From an uncultured Flavonifractor sp. (GTDB lineage: Bacteria > Bacillota > Clostridia > Oscillospirales > Oscillospiraceae): a DNA stretch of 22,941 nucleotides. A model generated the notes under the pieces. It had not been told where the DNA came from. It searched no databases and saw only the letters and a program-made list of their open reading frames with translations. Position 1 is the first letter of the stretch. Every line of letters starts with the position of its first letter. Below are positions 1 through 6,943 of the stretch, piece by piece. The stretch covers positions 1 through 22,941 of the forward strand of contig CAJUDT010000032.1 in the NCBI GenBank assembly GCA_910585415.1, in the 5' to 3' direction. The position numbers and the translations under genes are program-made.

Positions 1-94
1 CGGCCTGAACCTGGGCCATACTCCGCCCCTTGGCCTCCACCATCCCCGCGCGGGCAATGTCCCCCAGGGGAATGATTGCAATTTGTTTGCTCAT
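1..94 (-). CDS. Partial 5' end of a late phage gene, possibly a phosphodiester glycosidase-family protein
   Basis: Thirty-one codons are present before the left edge cuts the gene. The ATG at 94 follows a GGGGAGGTAAGT ribosome site, so translation from here is convincing. The visible N-terminus begins MSKQIAIIPLGDIARAG and continues through SMAQVQA. This resembles the first strand of phage-encoded phosphodiester glycosidase (NAGPA-like) proteins, where a hydrophobic IPL-type strand is followed by a 'TLAQ' helix. The resemblance is from memory and covers only 31 residues, so the product name is tentative. Its position just after the receptor-binding genes fits a cell-envelope-acting enzyme or another host-contact protein. 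Confidence 0.5.
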   Translation of the reverse strand, partial: MSKQIAIIPLGDIARAGMVEAKGRSMAQVQA

Positions 95-201
95 ACTTAC
101 CTCCCCACCACAGCCAGCCGCAGTTCGCGTTTGATGTCGTTCATTTTATGCACGTCCAGTAGTCCTGCCCCGCCGCCCCATAGCCGGGCGACTTTTTGCG
201 C

Positions 202-891
202 TCAGACGGGGGGACCGGCAGTAAATTTAACTGTTGCTGAACTTGCATGAAATTTGTTTTTTACCGCCTCATAGAGCCCAACTTCTCCATCGCTATTTCT
301 AATGCAAGGAATAAAGTCACGCGCTATACCTCTGCTTGTGCGTGTATAAAATTTTAAGGAGTATAGTTTTGCGGAAAGTTTTCGGAAAGTTGTACCACTT
401 CCGGTCTTATTTCCATATAGCACATACATTGAGCCGTTACTTGATGCCTTCCCTGTAAAAGTCTTTTCTGTGCCATTTATAGAGAAAATACCATCTACAG
501 TGTCGGCTATAAGCTCGGACTTTTGATTCAAAAGCGGCATTGCAATGGAGGCTGTTGTAGATTTCCCGAGGTCTAACCATATCGTTCCAGATGACATCGT
601 TACACTTGTATCCTGTCTGGAGTTAAGGTAAAAATCACTTGCGCCAAAAAGACAGGATGAGTTTGCAGATAGTGCAGTTGGCTCAAATACAGCTTCCACT
701 CTGGTAAATACGCTTAATTCCGAATCGACCCAAGCGCCATTCCCTTGGATATACTCCACCTCGGTATACCCCTCCGGCAGGCGGGAGGGCTTAGACCCCT
801 CGAACACCAGTGTCTCCCCCAGGTACGCTCGTTTGATTTTCGTCTCGCCCAGGTACAGGGCAGAAATATCCTGCGTTCTTAATTTCAGCAT
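202..891 (-). CDS. Lectin-like phage tail/baseplate receptor-binding protein
   Basis: The protein has 229 residues. ATG at 891 is preceded by AAGGAGTAGGCT inside the end of the fibre gene. The N-terminus contains a short internal repeat, LYLGETKIK then AYLGETLVF (about residues 13-30), seen in many Firmicutes phage tip proteins and probably an attachment segment. From about residue 37 (LPEGYTEVEYIQGNG) to the end (RDFIPCIRNSDGEVGLYEAV, then FTAGP) the sequence has the pattern of the concanavalin-A-like lectin/glucanase fold common in gut Firmicutes phage and surface proteins. The central DNA, about 230-760, is clearly more AT-rich than the baseplate genes, suggesting a separately acquired binding domain. 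Likely role: adhesion to a host surface glycan. No catalytic residues can be identified. Confidence 0.7.
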   Translation of the reverse strand: MLKLRTQDISALYLGETKIKRAYLGETLVFEGSKPSRLPEGYTEVEYIQGNGAWVDSELSVFTRVEAVFEPTALSANSSCLFGASDFYLNSRQDTSVTMSSGTIWLDLGKSTTASIAMPLLNQKSELIADTVDGIFSINGTEKTFTGKASSNGSMYVLYGNKTGSGTTFRKLSAKLYSLKFYTRTSRGIARDFIPCIRNSDGEVGLYEAVKNKFHASSATVKFTAGPPV

Positions 892-894
892 AGC

Positions 895-2247
895 CTACTC
901 CTTGATGATGTACAGAGTGGACGGGTCCTTGGCTGTGAGCGCGTCATATTCTGCCTGGGTGAGGGTCTGGATCGTCTGCACACCCTGGCCCGTCACCGCC
1001 CCCACGTCCGCCGCTGTGGGCGTCCAGGTATCCGGCCTCGCCCCCACCATCCCGGCGGTGTAGTCCCCAGCTTGGGGCATCACCGTGCCGGTGCGGCCGT
1101 TGAAGCTGGCGACGCCGGACGCTCCGCTGCCGCCGCCGGTGTCGTTGCTGTTAAAGCGGACAATATTCCCTTCTCCACTGTCCTGTATCAACTTCTGAGC
1201 CCCGTTGTTTGGATTAACAATCTGATTTCCGGTAACAAAATTGTACCTGGTATCTTCACCCAAGGTGATACAGGGACCCGGATTATTTGGATAAACCACA
1301 TTGTTTGCAATCAGACATCCTTTTGATGACACATCGCCCCCTGCTGAATGGAGCAATTCCAGTTTGTCTAAAATGTTACAAGCTACAATACTATGACGCC
1401 GGATATTATCCAGTGAGATTGAGATAGGAACTGGTGCGTGATTCCCTATAATGCTTACAAGCGGGGGGTTCAAATCTTCTTCCCCACTTACAACGATTGA
1501 CCCTCCGAGTGAAAAATAGTTGCTATGAAACAAAAATGTACTATTGCTGCCTACATTTTGCGCGTCCAGGGCAATCGAACCACTTAACGTATGAAATATG
1601 CAATTCATTACATATACCACGCCCCCACTAAGGGATACACATGCCGCATGTATATCCGGCCAGAAGCTGACCTCGGTTATACGGCAATTTCCTCCTGTGA
1701 CTAGGTATTCCGAATTGCTGGCTTCGTTTGAAAAACCAAAAACTTGTAAGGCGATCAACGAACCAAACAGGGTTATAGCTGATGAGTTATCTCCAGAGTA
1801 GGCGATTTTCTGGATATTTAACGTGGTGTTGGATATCCCGCTGCCTCTTAATGCAATCGCCGCGGGAACTGTGACCGGCCCCGTAATCTGGTATTTCCCC
1901 GCCAACAGCACGATTTCTCCGCCACCGGATGGCACTGCGTCAATAGCCGCCTGTATTTCCGCCTGGTCATCCACCCCGTCGCACAGATAATCGCAGTCCG
2001 CCTCAGTCCAACCTGCTGTAGATGTACCCACTACAAACCGGCAGGTCCGCTTGCCGGAAATGGTGTCAAAGCTCTCGTTGATGGCGTTCACCCCCCGGTG
2101 GGCGGCGTTGACCTGCTCCATAAGGTAGTTGTACCCGTGCTGCTGCGTCAGCCCTACGGAAGTCCCGTCCGGGGCGACAATCTGGTCCAGGGCCCAATTC
2201 TCCGGCAAATCTGCCGGCAGCGGGCTGGGCAAGGGCCGTTCTGCCAT
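895..2247 (-). CDS. Tail fibre with right-handed beta-helix (pectate-lyase-like) domain
   Basis: The protein has 450 residues. ATG at 2247 follows AAGGAGGGAAGCTGAT. Residues 1-65 form a baseplate-proximal segment. About 79-128 (DGVDDQAEIQAAIDAVPSGG, then a KYQITGPVTV strand) is the classic entry into a single-stranded parallel beta-helix. Repeating short strands with N and G turns run to about residue 365. A GGGSGASG hinge follows, then GVASFNGRTGTVMPQAGDY (from 378) and TPTAADVGA, a linker found in Firmicutes phage fibres. The last residues, DPSTLYIIKE, are also a common phage fibre ending. DNA for residues about 130-368 (roughly 1143-1860) is AT-rich while both ends are GC-rich, so the specificity region looks swapped between conserved ends. 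It may bind or cleave surface polysaccharide; no active site can be assigned. Confidence 0.8.
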   Translation of the reverse strand: MAERPLPSPLPADLPENWALDQIVAPDGTSVGLTQQHGYNYLMEQVNAAHRGVNAINESFDTISGKRTCRFVVGTSTAGWTEADCDYLCDGVDDQAEIQAAIDAVPSGGGEIVLLAGKYQITGPVTVPAAIALRGSGISNTTLNIQKIAYSGDNSSAITLFGSLIALQVFGFSNEASNSEYLVTGGNCRITEVSFWPDIHAACVSLSGGVVYVMNCIFHTLSGSIALDAQNVGSNSTFLFHSNYFSLGGSIVVSGEEDLNPPLVSIIGNHAPVPISISLDNIRRHSIVACNILDKLELLHSAGGDVSSKGCLIANNVVYPNNPGPCITLGEDTRYNFVTGNQIVNPNNGAQKLIQDSGEGNIVRFNSNDTGGGSGASGVASFNGRTGTVMPQAGDYTAGMVGARPDTWTPTAADVGAVTGQGVQTIQTLTQAEYDALTAKDPSTLYIIKE

Positions 2248-2248
2248 A

Positions 2249-3133
2249 TCAGCTTCCCTCCTTTACCACAAACGCGTGGCGGAACGCCACCGCTTCCTCT
2301 GTCACCGGCACACTGACCGCGCTGGTGGTCAGGGCCGTCCCGGCCTTGTCCAGCAGTTCGATACGGGTGACTTCCTCCGTCTGCTCCCGGAGCACCCGGT
2401 AGCCCACCGAAGCCACATTGCCCACCGTAGACCGGGACAAGGCCGTAATGCGAATGCTTCCGTTAATGCGCACCGATTGGATGTCCTCCGCCACAAAGCC
2501 GGCGGCCTGGTCCAGGAGCGGCTGCAAAATACTGGGCTGCGACGCCATTTTCACGACCTCACTTTCTCCCTGCTCGGCGAAGGGCTGGCGGCCCAGCGCC
2601 CATTGACCCAGGATATAATTGTACCTGGCATGGTATTTCACCACTTCCTCTGAAAGCAAAAGGCACCCCGCCACCCTGGGGCGGCTGATATAGACGATGT
2701 GACAGGGTTTTATCAGGTCCATGGTCACCGACATTTCGGCAAAATACTGCTGGTCCTCCACCGCCGCCTCGATGTACAGGGTGTAGTTAGGGTAGTCCAC
2801 TTCCACCTCCCAGTTCCCCGGCCCGAAGAGGGCATCCAGCCGCTGGTACAGGAAGGTGAGGGTAAAGGGCGGGTGCATGGACAGGCGGTTGAGCACCCGG
2901 TCCCGGCGGAAGGAGAGGGGCTCGGTCACCGGATTGGGCGTAATGTGCAGGATGGCCTCCCAAACCGCCGCAGTTCCCTCATCCATGGTCTGGACAAACA
3001 GGTTGGCCCGGACCCGCTCCAGAAAGGCCGCCATAAGCCGCAGCTCTTCTCCCTCGGTCTGACAGAGGGCCTGAAAGTCCAAAATCTCCCGGAACCAGCG
3101 GGGCCAGTATTGACAAAGGTCCGTCTCAGGCAT
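2249..3133 (-). CDS. xkdU: XkdU-like baseplate protein (DUF2313 family)
   Basis: The protein has 294 residues and the ATG at 3133 follows GGGGAGGTGGTCCTAC. It overlaps the end of the baseplate J gene by 8 bases. Residues 1-190 fit the DUF2313/XkdU family: an N-terminal helical part (YWPRWFREILDFQALCQTEGEEL, split here only by memory of the family) and a segment around LSMHPPFTLTFLYQRL, then FGPGNWEVEVDYPNYTLYI. The family corresponds to gpI-type proteins that close the baseplate wedge and link it to fibres. The last 100 residues (QPLLDQAAGFVAED onward) are an extra beta-rich extension compared with PBSX XkdU and may be the docking site for the fibre encoded immediately downstream. That last point is inference. 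Confidence 0.85.
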   Translation of the reverse strand: MPETDLCQYWPRWFREILDFQALCQTEGEELRLMAAFLERVRANLFVQTMDEGTAAVWEAILHITPNPVTEPLSFRRDRVLNRLSMHPPFTLTFLYQRLDALFGPGNWEVEVDYPNYTLYIEAAVEDQQYFAEMSVTMDLIKPCHIVYISRPRVAGCLLLSEEVVKYHARYNYILGQWALGRQPFAEQGESEVVKMASQPSILQPLLDQAAGFVAEDIQSVRINGSIRITALSRSTVGNVASVGYRVLREQTEEVTRIELLDKAGTALTTSAVSVPVTEEAVAFRHAFVVKEGS

Positions 3134-4241
3134 GTAGGACCACCTCCCCCAGCACGGGGACCTGCTGCTTCTCCCCGGTCTCCACCAGCAGAAGGTCCGC
3201 CATGTCCCCGTTCAACGTTACCCCCGTGGCGTTGACCACCCCCGGCACCGAGAGGATGGCGGAGATGGTCCGGGCCAGATAGACCCAGCAGGTGTAGCTG
3301 GTCAGCCGGTCGGCGTCGGGGACGGCCCAATCCTGGCGGATGGACAGCAAGTAGGCCCGGAGCGCCGCCTCCACCGGCCCCTGCATCTGCTCCACCGTGT
3401 ACCCGGCCCGCAGGGTGAGTACAGCGGAGAGGCTCACCGCCACCGTCTCCGGCGCGGTCACGGTGACCGTGGCTCCGATGGGCGCGGTACCGTAGCCCAG
3501 GCCCTGGTTGGGGGGCGGGTCCACGGCGTTCTGCACTGCCTCCACCAGCTGCTGGGAGGCGGGCATCCAGTCCGCGCCGAGGATGGACAGCTTGACCGTG
3601 CCCCCACCGTTCCAGGTGGGGTAGACCTGGAGATCCCCCACGCCGTCGATGGCCCGGACCACCCGCTTGTAATCGGCCACATTGCCGCCAAAGGGCCGCT
3701 CCCGCAGGGCGGAGATCACCCGCGCCCGCAGCGCCTCATCTGCCTCGGTGTCGTCGCCGGGCACCAGGATATCGGTGAGGCGGGCGCTGGCCAGCCCCGG
3801 AATGACCGTAATGGGGAGGATGGGCCCGGTGTAGCGGCTGCCAATCTCCCCCGGCGTCTCGCAGGTCAGCCGGTACCGCCCCGGTCCCTCCTGGGCCGTG
3901 ACCGTGAAATTGACACTGTCCCCGCCGTCGATGGTGGAAAACCGGGCCCCGATGGGCACGGTCTCCGGCTCAAACACTCCCAGCCGCACCGCCGGGGAGG
4001 CCGGATAGCGCTCCACATTGGCAATCGCCGCCCAGTTGTCCAGGTCCTCCCCCACAGCAGTCGGAATGGCCCCGCCCCGCTGGACCTTGTCCAGGTCCAG
4101 ATAGAAGTCCTCCAGAGCATAGGCCCCCGCCCCAAGGGCCGTCTGAATCATGGAGCCCTCCCGCTTGTCCAGGGTATCGCTCACCCGGTTCAGCATCGCC
4201 TCCAGCAGGGCCCGGCAGGTTTGATTGGAAAAATCCAGCAT
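3126..4241 (-). CDS. xkdT: Baseplate J-like wedge protein (XkdT)
   Basis: The protein has 371 residues. Start ATG at 4241 overlaps the stop of the XkdS-like gene by one base (TAATG). Recognisable Baseplate_J features are KREGSMIQTALGAGAYALE near residue 27, GEDLDNWAAIANVERYPAS near 64, the small beta domain with VPIGARFSTIDGG, and GGNVADYKRVVRAIDGVGD near 195, followed by GGTVKLSILG. These proteins form the wedge ring that triggers sheath contraction, like T4 gp6 and P2 gpJ. Length and order (after XkdS, before XkdU) match PBSX-type phages. No truncation or odd composition is visible. Confidence 0.95.
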   Translation of the reverse strand: MLDFSNQTCRALLEAMLNRVSDTLDKREGSMIQTALGAGAYALEDFYLDLDKVQRGGAIPTAVGEDLDNWAAIANVERYPASPAVRLGVFEPETVPIGARFSTIDGGDSVNFTVTAQEGPGRYRLTCETPGEIGSRYTGPILPITVIPGLASARLTDILVPGDDTEADEALRARVISALRERPFGGNVADYKRVVRAIDGVGDLQVYPTWNGGGTVKLSILGADWMPASQQLVEAVQNAVDPPPNQGLGYGTAPIGATVTVTAPETVAVSLSAVLTLRAGYTVEQMQGPVEAALRAYLLSIRQDWAVPDADRLTSYTCWVYLARTISAILSVPGVVNATGVTLNGDMADLLLVETGEKQQVPVLGEVVLHA

Positions 4242-4648
4242 TACAAGGGCACCTCCACTGGGACGCTCACCGGCCCGAACACGGTGTTGACCGTAACGGA
4301 GGCGGAGAGGACAGAATCCTGAAAGGAATACGAAAAATCTGCGATTCCAAGTATCCGGCTGTCCGGCAGGAAGGCGTCGGACAGCCGCCGCCGAAGCTCG
4401 GAGGCCGCATAGCCCGGCTCGGCGCCCAGCAGACCGTCCAGCTCCATGCCAAAGTTGGGAGAGTAAATCTGCCAGCGGAAGCGCTCTACGCAGACGATGG
4501 CCTCCACCGCCTGACGGACAGCCTCATAATTGTCGCAGCGGCCCCGCAGGCGGAGGGTCGCCGGGTCCTTCTGCCAGGTCAGGGAGGGCCGGTCCCGCAC
4601 GACCATACCGGCGGAAAAATCGAAATCCGCTTGAGGCAGCACCGTCAC
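4241..4648 (-). CDS. xkdS: XkdS-like (DUF2634) baseplate protein, gp25-type sheath initiator
   Basis: The protein has 135 residues. Translation probably starts at GTG 4648, which overlaps the stop of the preceding gene in a GTGA junction; GGGAGGGGGG lies just upstream. The central part, RCDNYEAVRQAVEAIVCVERFRW followed by IYSPNFGMELDGLLG, is typical of the DUF2634/XkdS family, which is related to T4 gp25 and serves as the platform where the tail sheath starts to polymerise. The C-terminal strands (SYSFQDSVLSASVTVNTVFG) also fit. The gene is full length for the family. Confidence 0.88.
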   Translation of the reverse strand: MTVLPQADFDFSAGMVVRDRPSLTWQKDPATLRLRGRCDNYEAVRQAVEAIVCVERFRWQIYSPNFGMELDGLLGAEPGYAASELRRRLSDAFLPDSRILGIADFSYSFQDSVLSASVTVNTVFGPVSVPVEVPL

Positions 4649-5223
4649 GCTCCGTCCCCCCTCCCAAAAATCCGGGACAAAATGAGAAACTGCTCCCCAC
4701 GCCGCACCCGGAGCAGCAGCACCTTGTCCCCCACGGCAAGCCCCCGGTTGAGGATCATATACCCGTCCTCCACGGGCAGGGGCTTGCCGTCCTCATAGCA
4801 GCACAGGTCCATGAGCTGTTCGTCGGAGGTATAGGCGTCCGGTGTCAGGGCCTCGGCTGTGGGGTAGTCTCCGGTCAGACCGGCCTGGGTTTGGCGAGAA
4901 CCGCCCAGGGCGCTGCCGGTGGCCCCCTCCTGGGTGTCGTGGGTGTGCGCCAGTTCCGGCAGGCCGTGGGCATGGCTCAGGCCAGAGACGGCGTGGCTGT
5001 GCCGAAACCCCCGGGTGGTGTGGGCGTGCCTCAGCACAGGGAGCTTCTTCTCAATCACCGCCGCCGTGCGCCACAGCACCTGCTCCGGCAGGGGGGCCAT
5101 AGACTCTCGTACTGTAACCTCCAGCGGAGCCGTTTTGGTGACGGTCCCCACCGCCATATCGGCCAGGCCGTAGGCCCCCAGGGACTGCTCCGTGAGGCGG
5201 TGCATGGTATCAATCAAATCCAC
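4645..5223 (-). CDS. xkdR: XkdR-like (DUF2577-type) baseplate/spike-region protein with HxH repeats
   Basis: The protein has 192 residues. GTG at 5223 is preceded by GGGGGTATAGATT. Position between XkdQ and XkdS and the beta-rich ends (AVGTVTKTAPLEVTVRE at 25-40; YMILNRGLAVGDKVLLLRVRRGEQFLILSRI, cut here for length, near the end) match DUF2577/XkdR-like proteins, which are baseplate components with an OB-like fold. The unusual part is residues 66-95. Four H-x-H motifs (HAH, HSH, HAH, HTH) occur at an exact 9-residue spacing, which could form a metal-binding or histidine-lined fibrous element like the iron-binding HxH tip of contractile-tail spikes. That comparison is inference; the family assignment rests mainly on gene order. 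Confidence 0.72.
   Translation of the reverse strand: MDLIDTMHRLTEQSLGAYGLADMAVGTVTKTAPLEVTVRESMAPLPEQVLWRTAAVIEKKLPVLRHAHTTRGFRHSHAVSGLSHAHGLPELAHTHDTQEGATGSALGGSRQTQAGLTGDYPTAEALTPDAYTSDEQLMDLCCYEDGKPLPVEDGYMILNRGLAVGDKVLLLRVRRGEQFLILSRIFGRGDGA
4939..5028 (-). repeat. Degenerate 27-bp tandem repeat encoding H-x-H every nine residues
   Basis: Within the XkdR-like gene, four units each begin with His-x-His: HAHTTRGFR, HSHAVSGLS, HAHGLPELA and a final HTHDTQEGA that extends slightly past the span. The period is exactly 9 residues. DNA copies differ at many positions (CAC or CAT, differing following codons), so the protein spacing, not the DNA, appears to be conserved. Such regular His pairs suggest metal coordination along a beta-structured rod. 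Confidence 0.8.
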
Positions 5224-5226
5224 AAT

Positions 5227-6198
5227 CTATACCCCCAATTCCCGGACCTCCAGGTCCATGGTATGTACGTCGTTCTCGAAGGTATGGGACACCTTCTCCA
5301 GCAGCACCAGGGCGTGAAGGTCAATGTCCCCCAGCCGGGGCACGTCCATCAGGAGCATCTGCCCCGCCCGGAGGCCCGTCAGGCCCAGGGCCTTCACCTT
5401 CAGGCTCCGCCAACGGCGGTTGTAGTAGGCCAGCATCGACCGGGCCTTGGCGGCGGCCTGGGCGTCGTTGAGGGCCTCGTCCACACTCTGGTAGTGCTGG
5501 AGCAGCCCCCAGCGGGCGATGTTGGCGCTGTCCACCGCCTGGAATACCTCGCCTCTGCCGGTGGCCTCGTTGGGGCGCACCAGCTTGACGGAGTTGTAGG
5601 TGTGCTCGTCGATGTCCGTCTTGTAGGTGTAGTCCAGCAGCAGGGAGCCCTCGCCCACCACCCCCTGCGCCACCATGCCCCCCGCCTCCCGGAGGGAGAG
5701 GGCCCCGGCGTCGTCAAAGAAGGTATACAGCCTTCCGGTGGCCAGGAGGGTCTGCTCAAGGGCGGCGGAGATAATATCCAGGCAGCTCTTGTCCTCCCGA
5801 ATCAGGGTGGGGATGGCGTAGCCGGTGTCCTCCAGCACACCGGTGGAGAGCTGGAAGTCCTGGGCAATCTCCGTAAGAATCTGCCCGGCGGTGCGGCCCA
5901 CAAAGCAATAGCTGGCGCTGGCCTTCAGGTACCGCAGCTGGTCATAGCAGGTCACGTCAATGACGGCATAGCGGTCCCTGGACTTGGTGAACACCCACCC
6001 CAGAAAGACCACCTGCCCATTCACCGAGAAGCGCACCACATCCCCCTCAAGGAAGGAAATGCCGGAGGCATTCACCGTAAATTTCAAGGTTCCAGGTGAG
6101 CCGGTGCGGTTGGTGGTGTAGGTGACCCTCTGGACCTGCGGGGCGATGTCCCAGCTGCGTCCGCTGTCCTTGTTCAGCAGAATCAGGTCACAAGTCAT
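5227..6198 (-). CDS. xkdQ: XkdQ-like baseplate hub protein (gpD/gp27-like)
   Basis: The protein has 323 residues. ATG at 6198 overlaps the previous stop (ATGA). Features of the late-control gpD/XkdQ hub family include WDIAPQVQRVTYTTNRTGSP near the start, FLEGDVVRFSVNGQVVFLGWVF near 50-70, DVTCYDQLRYLKAS near 80-93, and the hub motif RTAGQILTEIAQDFQL near 102. In the C-terminal half is GEVFQAVDSANIARWGLLQHYQ, typical of XkdQ. These proteins form the trimeric hub between tail tube and central spike. The gene is intact and in the expected place. Confidence 0.9.
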   Translation of the reverse strand: MTCDLILLNKDSGRSWDIAPQVQRVTYTTNRTGSPGTLKFTVNASGISFLEGDVVRFSVNGQVVFLGWVFTKSRDRYAVIDVTCYDQLRYLKASASYCFVGRTAGQILTEIAQDFQLSTGVLEDTGYAIPTLIREDKSCLDIISAALEQTLLATGRLYTFFDDAGALSLREAGGMVAQGVVGEGSLLLDYTYKTDIDEHTYNSVKLVRPNEATGRGEVFQAVDSANIARWGLLQHYQSVDEALNDAQAAAKARSMLAYYNRRWRSLKVKALGLTGLRAGQMLLMDVPRLGDIDLHALVLLEKVSHTFENDVHTMDLEVRELGV

Positions 6199-6932
6199 GC
6201 GCCCGCCCCCTGAATCTGCTCCCGCTTTACCCAGCCTCGGGCCCCGCCCGCCGGGGTGGTGATGTGGTAGGGGCAGGCCCGCCGGGGGTCGTTGGTGATG
6301 ATGCGGGAAATTTTTCCCTGAAAGCCGGAAAAAGTCCCGTGGGGCTCCGCGCCCCAGCTGGAGTAGTAATAATTCCCGTTGACAATCACGTCCTGCCCCA
6401 CTGTCAGCCGCCCGGCGGGAATGGCGCGGGTGGGCGTTGCGGCGGCCTCCACAGCCTGCCCCGCCTCCGGCTGGCGGAGGACGACAGTCTTAGCGGAGTA
6501 GTCCCGGTATTCCGTCATACCCAGCTCGTAATAAAAATCCCCGGTCTCCCCGCCCCGCTCTTCGGTATGGAAGGCGGTCACCAGCACCTCCAAATTGGTG
6601 TCAAAGAGGGGCGCGCCGTCCTCCAGGCAGCGGTTGGCCACAAAGCGCACCGCAGTCCGCTCGTCCATGGCCGCTTGCAGAAAGCGGATGTAGAACTCCG
6701 GCGGCTGGAAACGGCCCGCCGTGACCACGCCCCCCTCCGGCCGGCCGGGCAGGAGCCCGGACCAGGTAATCACCTGGAGCTTAGGCGTCCGGGGGACCAT
6801 GATGGGTCCCACGCCCAGCACATTGTACGTCCCGTTGTCGCTGTCCCGGCTGATTTTGTAGCTCTCCGGGTTGACCGGAAAGCGGAGGGTCGTCCCGTCC
6901 CGGGAGAGATAGAGTCCATACCGGTTTTCCAT
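6195..6932 (-). CDS. xkdP: XkdP-like tail/baseplate connecting protein with SH3-like C-terminus
   Basis: I place the start at ATG 6932 (GGGGGGAGTGGC upstream), giving 245 residues; an earlier in-frame start would run into the tape measure gene. The N-terminal half (LRFPVNPESYKISRDSDNG, then VPRTPKLQVITWSGLLPG) matches the XkdP-type family, which joins tube, tape measure and hub. Around residue 130-160, GETGDFYYELGMTEYRDYSAK is also typical. PBSX-type XkdP usually ends in a LysM domain. Here I see no LysM, but a C-terminal stretch (LTVGQDVIVNGNYYYSSWG to GWVKREQI) with the look of a small SH3-like barrel. This may be an alternative wall- or chain-contact domain (inference). Confidence 0.82.
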   Translation of the reverse strand: MENRYGLYLSRDGTTLRFPVNPESYKISRDSDNGTYNVLGVGPIMVPRTPKLQVITWSGLLPGRPEGGVVTAGRFQPPEFYIRFLQAAMDERTAVRFVANRCLEDGAPLFDTNLEVLVTAFHTEERGGETGDFYYELGMTEYRDYSAKTVVLRQPEAGQAVEAAATPTRAIPAGRLTVGQDVIVNGNYYYSSWGAEPHGTFSGFQGKISRIITNDPRRACPYHITTPAGGARGWVKREQIQGAGA

Positions 6933-6943
6933 GCCACTCCCCC

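Noticed and set aside
95..201. Tiny minus-strand reading frame (MNDIKRELRLAVVGR, about 15 codons) between the lectin-like gene and the left-edge gene
   Set aside because: It has no good ribosome site and is very short. The 34-codon open frame around it lacks a usual start codon. It may be a decayed gene end, but cannot be supported as a gene.
202..2247. A diversity-generating retroelement target in the receptor-binding genes
   Set aside because: No reverse transcriptase, template repeat or C-type lectin variable-region signature is visible, and I found no near-identical repeat pair. The composition shift is better explained by domain swapping.
4891..6099. Long plus-strand open frame of about 400 codons opposite the hub and baseplate genes
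   Set aside because: Its protein is rich in His, Gln, Gly, Pro and Val in a way typical of the antisense of GC-rich coding DNA. It has no ribosome site, and the minus strand encodes clear XkdQ and XkdR family proteins.
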